Assembly (NCBI GenBank): GCA_025504975.1
Contig: JANUWI010000002.1
Location: forward strand, 1,302,001-1,366,000
Length of the DNA stretch: 64,000 nucleotides
From: Plenodomus lindquistii
Taxonomy: Eukaryota; Ascomycota; Dothideomycetes; Pleosporales; Leptosphaeriaceae
Direction of reading: 5' to 3'
Shown: one piece after another, positions 23,046-34,304 of the stretch
How positions within the stretch are numbered: the stretch's first letter is position 1
How the letters are laid out: every line of letters starts with the position of its first letter
The notes under the pieces: model-generated
What the model saw: only the letters and a program-made list of their open reading frames with translations
What the model was told of the DNA's origin: nothing
Database searches by the model: none
Program-made: the position numbers and the translations under genes

Positions 23046-23590
23046 TGTGGGGGGCTTTTGTCGATGGATGTGTTTTGACTGTCCTACTTCTTGCTATGCG
23101 AAGTCTTTGGTACGGTGTTTTGACTGACCTGGCGTTCATGGACAGGTTGTACATGCATAGCAATGGCGTTTGGGAACGGGAATCATGGGCATGACTAGCA
23201 TACCTGACTATAGTCTAGAGATATCAATTTTCCATCACAACATACTCTACACATTGGACTCGAAGCTTACAAAATCTTCAGCGTGGCGTTGAACATTATT
23301 CTCCAATTGGTAACGTTGGTTCGTTTGCCTCACATGTTCATACGCAACACTAGATAGATGTCAATGGCCAACTTGCTAAGACACGTGACAGGCTTCAACA
23401 CACAATGTGACAAAGAGCATAGTCAGTCACATGTAGAGCAAAACAAGTCAAGTGATTGAAGAAGCAGAAACCTTCTCGTGAGGTATTTTGTCAAGACAGC
23501 TACATCATAATAGCCATCTATCCTGTTGCACCCATGCATTCATCCTTGCATTCAAGAGAAACCTAGGGAAATCATAAAACGACCAAACAC
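23046..23590. other. 3'-3' intergenic, nothing recognised
   Basis: This is the gap between the convergent TAF11 and uL4 genes. It presumably holds the two 3' untranslated regions. No coding frame, RNA gene or repeat was seen. Confidence 0.6.
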
Positions 23591-25112
23591 TTAGTTCTCG
23601 GCGAGAAGCTCGTAGAAAGTGTCGGCAGCTGGCTCGGGCTTGCTAGTCTCAAGCTTCTTCGAGCCGAGCTTCTCTTTAGAGAAAGCAGCGGCGTATGGGT
23701 TGAGACGGAGCTGCACCTGGAAGTTCTTGAGAGGGTTCTTCTTCTGTACAACACCACGCTTGGAGACGGCACCGCCGCGGACAGGGCGGAGGACCTTCTG
23801 GACATCGCTGGAGTTGATGATCTTGCTGAGGTCGGGCTGGCTCATGATGGTGGAGGGCAGGAGGTAGTCCTTCTTGAGCGCTGAGGGCTCGGTGGTGGAG
23901 CCGTAGATGGTGTCCAGAGCGCCGAAAGCAGATGAGGTCCAGACGATGAAGCGACCGAGGTGGCCACCTGGGGCGAGCTGGAGGAGGTTGAGCGAGTAGA
24001 CGGATGAGGTCTCGACACCGGGGATGTTGCGGAAAGCAAGGACAAGGTCCTTGCCATCCTCATCGGGGTTGTAGATGACGAGAGGACCACGGCGCTGCTT
24101 GTGGCGGCGGCCACGAAGCTTACCCTTACCAGCACGGAGCTTGCGAGAGTTCTTGGCCTTCTCAACATCGGCACCGGCACCGACAGCCTTCAACAGAGCA
24201 ACGGCAGCGGAGGTCTTCTTGATGGCGCCATCGGCGAAAGCGGTCGAGGAGACGACGAGGGGAACCTCGGGGACGGTGCTGATGTGGTGACCGCGGGCGA
24301 GGAGAAGAGCGGGGCTGCCAGAGGCGGCGAGCGCAGAAGCAGTAGCGAAACGCTTCTGGTTCTGGTTGATCTTCTGGTGCCACTTGCGCCAGACCTTGGT
24401 GGGGGCGAACATGCGACCGGAACGGCACATGTTACCGAAGGCAGCCTGACCAGCACGGTGAGTACCTCCACCAGAGACACGGGGGATACGGGCGACAGCG
24501 CGACCGGTACCCCAGGACTCGGCAGAAGTCTGGTGACCAGCCTTCTCGGAGCTGATGCATTGTTAGATGAGGCTCTCAAGCTGTGAGCGAGGAAGGCTTA
24601 CACAGCGTATGGCTGCCTGCGGTTCTTGTTCATGCCAGTGTGGACCGCGTGGACGATGTCAGGGCGGATAGGTGCCTGGTGTGTTTGTTAGTACTGCGAC
24701 TTTGGTGTGTATGACCAGTGTTCAGAAGTAGCATTGAAGCGAGTAGGTGAGAGAACATCTGGACGCTGACAGCCGCCAATGGTGTTGGCAGCGTCTCACC
24801 AGCCATACCGACTGTCGAACCGCCCGCAAAACACATGAAGTGACCCAATTGCGCATGCCCAAAAAGAGTACATGGACATTAATAGGGCAGGTCTTCCCAG
24901 ATCTCCTTCTGTGTCTATGTCCATGTGTATGCGGTTGGTGCGGCGGTCGTTGTGGTGGCCCATCCAGATTCTCTCTCCCCTCGAACTTTTGCGCGGCCTG
25001 CAAACTCTGGAGTCGCAGCGTGGAGACTGACCTTGAAGACATTGGGGACGGTGGCAGTGTCTGAGGACGCCTCGCCCTTGGCGGAGATGATGGTGACGGT
25101 CGGCCTGGACAT
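23591..25112 (-). CDS. RPL4: 60S ribosomal protein uL4 (L4/L1)
   Basis: This is a large-subunit cytosolic ribosomal protein whose internal loop lines the nascent-peptide tunnel. Three exons, 25112-25032, 24675-24602 and 24551-23591, give 371 aa, close to the ~362 aa of yeast. Exon 1 encodes [15 protein letters not shown] to NVFK. Exon 2 encodes [20 protein letters not shown]. Exon 3 opens with [18 protein letters not shown] and carries the tunnel-loop region [20 protein letters not shown]. Later landmarks are [31 protein letters not shown] and FRNIPGVE. All three junctions keep phase and restore family sequence. Intron 1 is 356 bp, long for this window, with a GTACTAAC branch site near its 3' end; intron 2 is 50 bp. 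An early long intron is common in fungal ribosomal protein genes. Confidence 0.96.
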
Positions 25113-27875
25113 GGTGGCTATCGTGGGCGGTTGTCCTGTTGTTAGTTGTCGTCAGAAGGAAGTCGGTCGTCCCTGCGAAGCCCCAAAAATCGTGGTGCTG
25201 TTCTCGCTTAATTGCAGACGGCGCGCTAGTGTCGTAGTGGCTAGACTACTCTGCGGCATGTCCATCACCAACCTACTCTGTGGACACAACCACCAACATC
25301 TTGCGAACATCGAAAAGTCGCAAATAGAGCCGAATACCAGCCTCAATGGCTGCTTCTTTACAATTGTACTGTTCTTTTACGCCTCAATCTAGTTTTTCAT
25401 ATCTTGTCTTCTGCAATTTGCGTATCCATTGAGACTGACCATCATGCTGCGGAGGCTGATGATTGGGATTGAACATTTGAATGACTATCGAGTTTGTAGA
25501 CGCAGTATCAGAGTCCAATGATTGTTACGAGAAAGATTCTCTACGCTACGTGGCTTCTGATGGAAGAGTACACTAGTCGATAACGACGCATCTATGATTA
25601 GGGATTGAGTCAAGAGCAAGTCTTCACAAAAGTCTCTGGCATCTAGTAGATGTCTCGGTCAGGAATTGAGTGCTTTGCTTGATACCGAGGAATCAAATAT
25701 ACTGTCCAGAGCCATTGGGGATGTTGGCTCGATCTGCCGGCATACACCCACGCCACGTCTCGATGCAGTATCCAACTGCGCTCCTTATAGCTGAGTCGAG
25801 AATTGATAGTTGCTTCTCGGTCATCCATAACAATAAATAGATACCGTAGTCCAGAGTCCTGATGAAACAAAACATACGGGATGCCAATAGCCTGCTTCTC
25901 CACATGTCTATATGTGCACACCCTTGTAGACAGGGCTGGTTGCGTAGTTGCGGCGCAAGCTGATGGATTCGTGTTCGACGCGCCGACGAACCGGCGCCAG
26001 TTGCCATTATTAGATGGTGACGAGCCAAATCTCCGTGTTGGACAAGTTGATAGACATGGAAAATATGATGACATGCAAGCGCGTTGCAGTGTTGTTCAGA
26101 GGCGGGCTAATGGAATACTGGATTTTCTTTTTCCAACTGCGTAGAGCATCATGCTGCACGACGCGGTCCATGTTCAATGAGACCAACACTATCGATTAGC
26201 ATATCTTTAGATACGAATACTCGACCCCACTTGAAATCGCAACCTAGAGTTGTCTGGACTCGTGGCAGTTCCAAGGCAATGGTCAATCGTGGCATGCCGC
26301 ATGATCAGCTTCTGATCTCAAAATCACATGTGGTGCCTGAGATCAGGCTAAGATCGGCTCCAGGGTCCGAATGTCCACCAGCCGATCGCAATCATTTCGC
26401 GACGGCTACTTTGCGGACGCTGCCTGCTGAAACACGTCCGAGCCGTTCGCATGCCCGTATTCGGCAGGCGGGAGGTTATGAAGGACAGGACGGCATCGAA
26501 AGCGGGAGGAGCATGGAAGATGTGCGTACCCAGATGGTGGTTGTTGGCGGCGCGGAAAGGTGATGTTGCTGTATCCAACGACGAAGGCAAAGCACGTCGC
26601 ACGAGCCATCTGACGAGACGAGACGAGGCACAACAGCATTTGTCAAGAGTGCAAAGCTAGTCATTGTGAAACGGTGCAAGTTGGCCACATGACAGCTGGC
26701 GGCTTACGAGTGCATCGTCGCAAGTACTGGGGGCTGCAGGGCCCTCACCCCGCCAACAGGTGGGCCGGCAAGTGTCCCATCAGAGGCATTCGTTTCATGT
26801 CTGTGATTGATGCAGCTGGGTTCGTCTTGCATGTCTCGAGTGTCGAAACAGCAGCCTGCGGAGGCCAAGCGAGGCCGGGGTGTCCCAGACGGACGAGATG
26901 TGATTCTGAAGTATAGTGCGTACTGCAGAGTGTTGTTGACAATGACTGTACAGACGGCATTGGCATTGTTGATGAGTTGCCTGGGGGTTCATCAGGCGTT
27001 CTCTGTAGTGGCCGCGGACTGGTGTCCGGACTCGCTTGACTCTGCATAGGGCTAGAGCATGTCGTCTAGAGAATAGCACAACGCTGCAGCACTCCAACTA
27101 GTTGACTGTTGGACCCCAGGCTTCTCCTTCGATGGGACTCGTCTAATCTACCTAGCCCTTGCCGCCTCGCGAGATGCGTGCCTCAGGGGCCCTTGTTTGG
27201 CCGGGCCCGCAAACAAAGGCGCAGGCGGACATTGTTGCGGTGGTTGGCCTGGGATGCATCATGGGCCATGGTTTGCCACCAGCGCGCCTTCAGCTGGCTG
27301 CCACCGAGGCAACGCACACGTTTTTCAAACAAAGTCGAGCAGCGCGGAGCCTGCACTTGGGCCAGCGGGGCGGCCGTTGACATGTGCTGACAGGCTCGCC
27401 GCTGGTGCAGAGGGCCCAAGGCTGCGTGGCCGTGGGCGCGTCTGAGTGGTGGCCGCTGCTTTCGTAGCGACGGCTGGCGCATCTATTTTGGGACGTCGGC
27501 GCTTGAGGCACAGGACACAGGCCACACAGCGCGCTCTGGTTGGTCTCCCCCATCTTCACCACACCATCATCCACGCCGCCTCGACACTCGGCCAGCAGCA
27601 CAGCTTGCCTCTCCCTCCAAACCCTCTGTCCACGGCGGTAGCGGCTCTGCGATCGACCGGCCCCAAGCTGGCCAACTCTGCGCACTCGACATTGAGCCCG
27701 TCCAGCAGTGCACGTGTCTGTGTCTGCAGCCGTCGCATCGACAGTTGAGAAGAAGACGTGAGCGCGGCCAACTCCTCAGCGCTGCTCCAACGTCACCACC
27801 CACGGCTCCCTCCTTCCTTCCCTCCCTCCCTCGCTCCTTCCTCCCAGGACCTCCCCGGACCTGCCGCCTGCCTCT

Positions 27876-27923
<48 letters not shown>
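27876..27923. repeat. (TCCTGC)n hexanucleotide repeat
   Basis: Eight uninterrupted copies of TCCTGC (48 bp) lie in the pyrimidine-rich region upstream of the phosphatase gene. They give artefactual Leu or Arg/Ser repeats in all frames. Confidence 0.9.
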
Positions 27924-28090
27924 CTTTGCCAGCGACAACGACAGCAGCAACGACCCACTGCGTCGCGTCCATTCGACCCTCCGTCACCTTTTTTCCGCGC
28001 CGCACTCCCGGTCCAGGCGCATCGCCGGCCTAGTCGCTCTCTCAGGCGCTTAATCGAGGATCTGGTATTCTCGCCGCAACCCGCCAACCG

Positions 28091-28120
<30 letters not shown>
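28091..28120. repeat. (TGC)n trinucleotide repeat
   Basis: Ten perfect TGC copies lie about 235 bp before the phosphatase ATG, probably in its 5' leader. Length is likely to vary between isolates. Confidence 0.9.
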
Positions 28121-28122
<2 letters not shown>

Positions 28123-28354
28123 GCCGCATCTGCCGTTGGCACCCCAGGTGCGTCCGGCCTCTTTCTTGCTGTGTCTCTGCCTCCACGCCCCCGTGCCTCT
28201 CTACCCGCCTGCTGTCGGCTGTGCGAGCACCCAGCCTTGATCGCGGACGGGCAGTGTCCCAACCACAGCATCACGTAACCCGTTTCCTTTTCTCGTCGCC
28301 TGCTCGCCAGCCAGTTCGCACTGCACTGCACTGCTCTGCTCGCCGTTGGCAGCC

Positions 28355-31300
28355 ATGGACACTGCAAACGGGCTTGCGCTTTCTGGCACCCGTCTACACC
28401 CCATGTACCCCACTCCCCCAATGCACAGCACGCGACTCGACACTGGCAGTGCTGCCCTGTCTGCCTTGCCCACTACACTATTGCTGCACGAAGCTGACAG
28501 TCCAACGTTGAAAAGGGCTTTCTCTGCACCTAATTCTTCTTTCCCTTCCAAGAAACTCGAGCAGGCCTTCACCCACTCTTCCACCTCACCATCGGCCACG
28601 CCGCACACTCGTCGCTGGGCCAGTCACTCCGGCAGTCGCTGCCCCAAATCGGCCACGCCCACGCCGCCTCGACGACCCAGCATGGTCCAAACAAGCGCGC
28701 GTTCGAACATGCCAATGCCCTCGTTCGGCTCAGTATTTGGAGAAGAGCCCCGTCAATCCATGCTCCAGGGCCATGCATTCGTACATGGCTCCAATCTAGC
28801 ACGGCCGCACACGAGCGGAAACCCAAACATTGGCGCACCTTTTTCCTCCTTCCACCTCCACCACGATAGCCGGGACAGCAATTCAACAGCCTCCTCAGAC
28901 AATTCACCGACAACCACCATCTCGACCATGGACTCGTCGTCTGTCACCGACCCGTCGCCAGGTGTCTCACCAGAGTCACCTCTGGCCAAGACCACCACGC
29001 CTTCCTCCTTCGTCGCCGATTTTCGATCCCGGAGAACAGAGCCAGTTGCTGGCGACTCGTCACCCAACACTTTCTTCGAGCTGGCCAGACCGACCACGCC
29101 TGCCAAAAAGCCACGGAATTTGAAGAACCTAGGTATCAATACCGCATCCTCGCTGGGCAACCTACGCGGACACACGCCGGCTCCTGTTGCAGCAGCTCCA
29201 AAAGAGAAGACGAGCTCTGCGCCGCCTTCGCCCCTCTTTATCAAGCCGCCGACGCCACCGAAGAGGCGCCCGTCTAATCTGAGCTTGACCATCTCCACCC
29301 CTGGCAGCAACGAGAGCAAACCTGTGAGGCTCCTCATCCCCTCCACACCGTCTTTCAACCGTCCTGCACTGCGCCACTTCCAGTCTTCGCCATCCCTACC
29401 AATATGTTCGAGTGCGAATCTCAAGGGTCCCAAGGGAGGTATGCAACTACCTCCATTGCGCCCAATTGCTACGAAACCCTCTGGTCTGTCCGAGGTGCCC
29501 TTTGAGATGGAAGAAGAGGAGGACCAGGAGCCCAACTTCGACATTCCACAGTCGCGAGAAGAGAAGCCGGCAGCATACCCGAACGGACCCATTTGCATTT
29601 ACGAAGCCGGAGTCTATCTCTACTTTGAACCGACAGCTGAACAAGCCACCACTTTTGATGTGATTATCAATGTCGCCAGTGAAGTCAAGGATCCTTTCCT
29701 CTCGTCGTCGCCAGAAACACAGAAGGATATTGACGCTCGACGTGTTGATGGTCCACCAGCAGAGAACGTTGATTTCGCAACACTTGCCCAGCGATTGAAG
29801 CCTACATCAATCTTACCCGAAAGCCCGTCCACATCGAAAACGGCCCCGGCTATGAAGGTGACACCGCCGCGGAAGGTCGTTCTGGACGGCAAGACGTACA
29901 CCACACCGGAGTATATACACGTGCCCTGGGAGCACAACACGGACATTGTTCCGGATCTCTACAAACTCGTGAAGATAATGGACGACCACCTGAAGCACGG
30001 GAGACGTGTGCTAATTCATTGTCAATGCGGAGTTAGTCGATCAGCCAGTTTGATTGTCGCATATGGATTGTACAAAGATCCTCAGATGAGTGTCCAAGAA
30101 GCGTACGACAAGGCCAAGAAACGTAGCAAGTGGATCGGTCCGAATATGAACTTGATCATGCAGCTACAAGAGTTCCGCAACGGTTTGCTGAGGCAGAATG
30201 AGAGCCGCTCGTACCATAATCAGGGCTATGGGCGACGTTCTGCTGGACTTCCGACTACCAGATCGAACAATGGCAATGTATACTCGCCTTTCGATAGAGA
30301 TACCCCGTCAGGGTCACGTACTCCTCAAACGGCGCCATTACCTCCCGACAGCGATATGAGCATGCAACGAGCCAGCACAGGTAATATCATGGCCATCTCA
30401 CCAGGACCACTTTCTGCACCCACAGGCATCTTTGCTCCTGGATTCCGTCGCTCGTGGGACTCAAGTAACACCCACTTCGATCTGTCTTCGCAATCTACTC
30501 CGACAACCACACCCCAAGTCGGTCTGAAAGAGGAGTCCATGCCAACATTCTCAATCGACAACGACCGGCCGTCGGCTCACTTGGACCATGATTCCGCGTT
30601 GGAATCTTCACATTCCATGCACGAGACCACCCTGATGCCACCGTCAGTGCCAAACTTCTCCCGCCAACTGCCATTGAGATTATCTGAAGGTCAAGATGAT
30701 GACTCGGCTCATGGAACAACAGAACGACTTTTGGCCCCATCACAGTCCTTCGGAATGCAAACTTTGAGGTCGCCCGCTGTCGCTACTTTTAAAATTCCTC
30801 GAATGGGTTTCCAGGATCGTTCGCATGAGTCAGAAGTCACATCACCTATCAAGACGTCATTTGGTGAAGACTTGTGGCCACGAGGGTATGATGCCGAGAC
30901 GCAACCAGATGTGCCTGCTCTGAATATTCGGGACATGTCGACGCCACTAGCACCTGCACCGATCAGGTCTACTGAGATCAACATGGCTGGATTGAATGAC
31001 AGGGGGGGTATCGGCGACAGTTTCCTCGTCCCACATACACCTTTCCGACTTGGCCATCCGCCGCCATCACCGAAACCTCGTTTCATTGAGAGGTCAGAGG
31101 AGCCTCCGGAAGTAGCTTCTCCTATTGCGACGCACTTTCCCAAAGATGTTTTTGGCAGCGCCGACGATGTCATGGAGGATGAAATGAAGTCTCCGCGCGC
31201 AACAGAGTTTCACATGACTCCATTAAAACCTAGGTTGGCAAAGGATGAGGATCCCTTCGGACTGACCTCTCCGACTCGCATGGAGTCCGCTAATAATCCC

Positions 31301-31972
31301 TTCGACCTCCCCAACCTTGCGGCCCTCAAAGCGACTGATCACGAAGATCGTCGCCCGTCATTCCAGGCTATATTACCACCGGCACATCAGACTTTCAATG
31401 GATTCGCCTCCCTCGACGGCACTGCACAAACAAACCCGCTGTTCCAGGCTCCCCTTTCGTTCGCTAGTCTTAACGCAAGACCGAGCGTGGACCGCAGTAA
31501 ATCCCATGAGGTACTCGATTCGGCTCCTGTCGCAGCTTCTACGTCTAGCTTGCTCAAAGCCCCAGATAGCCAAAGTGACGCTTTGTTGTCCACACCAGCG
31601 AAAGCAGTCCGGACAAGGTTCTCATCGCCAAACATGCGCGATCAGCGGAAGTTGCATAAGCTGCAGACGGAGATTCAGTCCAAGCTGCCCAAGCCTGAGG
31701 TTGCGCAACACTCTGTGGATGACATCGACGCTTTGATGTCACCGCGCGCGGAAGAATTTACCAGAAACCCCTTCCACTTCGAGTTGCATGCTGCCAACGA
31801 TGAGTCGAGTCCGGTTTCATCCAATGAGACTATCAAGGATGGTCACCATGGACATGACTGGAGCGAACCGCCGCCACGCCAATGGACACCTGAGAAGGCT
31901 GCTGTTGACCCTAGAAGTCCCGTGCAGACCGGAAACAATCCCATCGTTCGCAACATCTGGGATGTCTTATGA
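28355..31972 (+). CDS. dual-specificity MAP-kinase phosphatase (Msg5/Pmp1-like)
   Basis: This single-exon gene encodes 1205 aa. The dual-specificity phosphatase domain is central, about residues 410-610. It holds the P-loop HCQCGVSRSAS, with catalytic Cys556 and Arg562 in the HCX5R signature, and an upstream Asp in HNTDIVPD that probably serves as the general acid. The downstream YDKAKKRSKWIGPNMNLIMQLQEF is typical of fungal MAPK phosphatases such as yeast Msg5, which dephosphorylate Thr and Tyr of cell-wall-integrity or mating MAP kinases. The ~400 residues before and ~600 after are Ser/Pro-rich and disordered. Many SP/TP pairs and basic-hydrophobic patches (KRRPSNLSL) could be kinase sites or docking motifs. 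The tail has repeated short segments around SPIKTSFGEDLWP, SPIATHFPKDVFG and SPRAEEFTRNPF. The ATG at 28355 is the first in frame; kinase specificity is inferred. Confidence 0.9.
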   Translation: MDTANGLALSGTRLHPMYPTPPMHSTRLDTGSAALSALPTTLLLHEADSPTLKRAFSAPNSSFPSKKLEQAFTHSSTSPSATPHTRRWASHSGSRCPKSATPTPPRRPSMVQTSARSNMPMPSFGSVFGEEPRQSMLQGHAFVHGSNLARPHTSGNPNIGAPFSSFHLHHDSRDSNSTASSDNSPTTTISTMDSSSVTDPSPGVSPESPLAKTTTPSSFVADFRSRRTEPVAGDSSPNTFFELARPTTPAKKPRNLKNLGINTASSLGNLRGHTPAPVAAAPKEKTSSAPPSPLFIKPPTPPKRRPSNLSLTISTPGSNESKPVRLLIPSTPSFNRPALRHFQSSPSLPICSSANLKGPKGGMQLPPLRPIATKPSGLSEVPFEMEEEEDQEPNFDIPQSREEKPAAYPNGPICIYEAGVYLYFEPTAEQATTFDVIINVASEVKDPFLSSSPETQKDIDARRVDGPPAENVDFATLAQRLKPTSILPESPSTSKTAPAMKVTPPRKVVLDGKTYTTPEYIHVPWEHNTDIVPDLYKLVKIMDDHLKHGRRVLIHCQCGVSRSASLIVAYGLYKDPQMSVQEAYDKAKKRSKWIGPNMNLIMQLQEFRNGLLRQNESRSYHNQGYGRRSAGLPTTRSNNGNVYSPFDRDTPSGSRTPQTAPLPPDSDMSMQRASTGNIMAISPGPLSAPTGIFAPGFRRSWDSSNTHFDLSSQSTPTTTPQVGLKEESMPTFSIDNDRPSAHLDHDSALESSHSMHETTLMPPSVPNFSRQLPLRLSEGQDDDSAHGTTERLLAPSQSFGMQTLRSPAVATFKIPRMGFQDRSHESEVTSPIKTSFGEDLWPRGYDAETQPDVPALNIRDMSTPLAPAPIRSTEINMAGLNDRGGIGDSFLVPHTPFRLGHPPPSPKPRFIERSEEPPEVASPIATHFPKDVFGSADDVMEDEMKSPRATEFHMTPLKPRLAKDEDPFGLTSPTRMESANNPFDLPNLAALKATDHEDRRPSFQAILPPAHQTFNGFASLDGTAQTNPLFQAPLSFASLNARPSVDRSKSHEVLDSAPVAASTSSLLKAPDSQSDALLSTPAKAVRTRFSSPNMRDQRKLHKLQTEIQSKLPKPEVAQHSVDDIDALMSPRAEEFTRNPFHFELHAANDESSPVSSNETIKDGHHGHDWSEPPPRQWTPEKAAVDPRSPVQTGNNPIVRNIWDVL

Positions 31973-34304
31973 TTGAATGACTGCATACATGCGACAGATC
32001 TTCAATCCACTAAGTGTCATTTGCGCCACTATTCACGCTGCATCAGGTGTTGGCCCATGCGCGGTCAATAGTGCAGAAACTTGCACCTCGATTCTATTTG
32101 ACACACCACTACAAGAGGGGTTGATCGCAACACACATCTACTACCGCCATCATCTTTTCATACTCAGCATCTTCATCTCCATTTCTCTTGGTTACCGCTT
32201 TCCTTTGTCCAGCCCGGCGTGTTGTCGCCAACTCTACATTCGCTTGTGGAGGTTTTACACGCGCGTTGAATTACGTTACAGTAATGTCCTAGTTTCTAGT
32301 ATCTAGTACCGCCAAACCTCCACCTTACCATTACACTCGCTACCCGATTACACACCGTCACCTACTACACCCACCACCAACTCTGTTCAATGGCGAAAAG
32401 TTCGTCACGGTCTCTCGCTTGTACATCAACCATATTTTCTCTTACATTTGGCACACTATCTCCTTACCCCACTGCGGGGTTTCTTCTTGGTTCCGAGGTC
32501 ATGAGCGATGTATACTCGGCGTTTCCTATAGGCAGAACCCACTAGTGGATGTGGGTAGCCTGGCGTGAAGGGTCCTTTTCCTCTTGTGAAAGCTAGTCCG
32601 TTTGGCCAAGCTTGGGTGTTTTATTTCTTTTGCTTTGTTTGGACATTTGAGGGGAGTGAGAGAGGAATGTTGGATAACAGCACCATCTTGGAAGGTCTAT
32701 TTGAAGGCTCGTGGCTAATCTGGCCTGTGTGTGCGTGTGGAAGGAGCACGGAGAGCATGTAAATGAAATGGATAAGAATACACATTTTGAAAAGTTCTGT
32801 GTGCCTTGCTTGCTTTTCTTTGCGCAAATATGGATGTGACTAACTCGTCTTTAAACATGGTTTTCATGAGCAGAACCAATTCTCCTCTGATGTGCATTTA
32901 CATTTCATAGCCACTGAAAGGCTCGCCAACTCGACCATATTCTTTTTTTTTTTCGGCTCAGAAAGACCTACCTCCACCCCCTCTATTCCCGCCTCCAATC
33001 TCTCCACACACACATACACATCCGACCCAATATACCCGGGTCACTTGCCCAACCACCCAGCCCTTACCACCCAATCTCACCCTTCACTCACATCGTTTCG
33101 TCTCATCTCACCCAACAGACAGACAAATCGTCACACCGTGCGTGCACCGCTCATCCGCAAGATTTTCGCATAAGCGCTGCTGTGGGTTTGGTGTAACGTG
33201 ACGTGATGTGACGTGATGTGATGTGACAGTAAGCAATCAAGCAAAGCAAGCAAGTAAGCAAGCAAGTAAGCAAGCAAAGGGAAAATGGATAGAAGTGGGT
33301 GCTGACATGATATATGTTTTTGTGATGGAGAGGGAGGGCAAGGGGAGGGAGGGAGTATGTTTGGTTGATCACTTGGATTGGATAAAGTGTGGGTGTGATT
33401 AGGTCTAGGGGTGGGGGGCTGGGTAAGATGCTGTGTGCAGTGCTGGGGGTTCGAAGCTCCAAGCAGTCGAGTCGAGTCGAGTCGAGTCGAGTCGAGTGAT
33501 ATTTCCACATTGCAAGCGGCAAGCTGGGTTTAGTTGAATTGTGGATTATACATGCGAAACCGGTGGTCGCAGTGTCCATTGCAAAAATTCTGTGGATGTG
33601 TGTAGTTCATATCAATTCCTTTGCTAAAACTAAAAACATTGTCCGAAGACGGACGATACAAAAATGATCTGGCTAGGTGGATAAACCTCAATTCAAGCGG
33701 TAAGTGAATACTTTCATAATCTTCATAAAGATAAATCTGCTAATAAGCGAGTGGATGTGGTATCAATCCTCTCCTCTCTCTCTCTTGCCTAGAACAAATC
33801 CCATTCTCACTCTCAACGCCAAGAATGCAATTACAATCCAATATTGCTACCAAAGAGCGAAAACATCACCCGTCCAAACGGAAGTGTGCGTGTGTTAAAA
33901 CGCCAAAGCGAGAGCGCACAACCAACCAACCCGCCAAAGCAGGTTCGTTGGGGTGGATTCAGACAAGAGAGGAAATGAATGTGATGTACAACAATAGCTC
34001 GAGAAAGCTATGTATCGATGAAATTGCAAGTGGAAAAAAAAACTGTGTACAATGGATACTGACCGACGCAAGTGCAGCGCTTGCGAGCGTCGAATGTAGA
34101 GATGAAGGAAAATGATGCCGTAAAACGCCGGTTTGATTGGGAAGTGCCAGAAAAGTGCCGAGTTATGCCAGATTGTGTAAAGGTATGTGTGGGGTATCCT
34201 ATCGGGGTGGGGGTGGGTATTGCTGTAGTGAGGATGTTGCATCTTCGGTCTCTTCGCTAATGCTGTTTTCTGATGTTCTCTACACTTCCGATGGCACGAT
34301 TCTC
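31973..34304. other. 3'-3' intergenic with low-complexity tracts
   Basis: This lies between the convergent phosphatase and J-protein genes. It contains TC-rich DNA (32930-33110), a GTGATGTGAC-like stretch (33196-33230), a GCAAGCAAGTAA-like stretch (33240-33280) and a pentanucleotide repeat. ORFs over these are low-complexity artefacts. No gene is supported. Confidence 0.55.
33466..33495. repeat. (GTCGA)n pentanucleotide repeat
   Basis: Six perfect copies of GTCGA (30 bp), with near-palindromic junctions (TCGA), lie in the intergenic region. They are probably length-variable. Confidence 0.9.

Larger units (their letters stand above)
25113..28354. other. intergenic: uL4 promoter side and phosphatase leader
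   Basis: No gene is supported. From 25113 to about 27100 only short unlinked ORFs occur. From about 27100 to 28354 the sequence is C-rich and carries simple repeats, consistent with the promoter and a long 5' leader of the phosphatase gene. Many overlapping ORFs in 27280-28280 are low-complexity shadows in both strands. Confidence 0.5.

Noticed and set aside
24676..25031. Possible snoRNA inside uL4 intron 1
   Set aside because: I read the intron on the coding strand for C (TGATGA) and D boxes and found no C box in a sensible place, so there is no support.
27281..28280. Overlapping 60-136 codon ORFs on both strands upstream of the phosphatase
   Set aside because: They are low-complexity translations of TCCTGC, TGC and C-rich DNA, with no consistent frame.
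33440..33465. GGGTTCGAAGCTCC resembling a tRNA B box
   Set aside because: There is no matching A box or cloverleaf stems around it.
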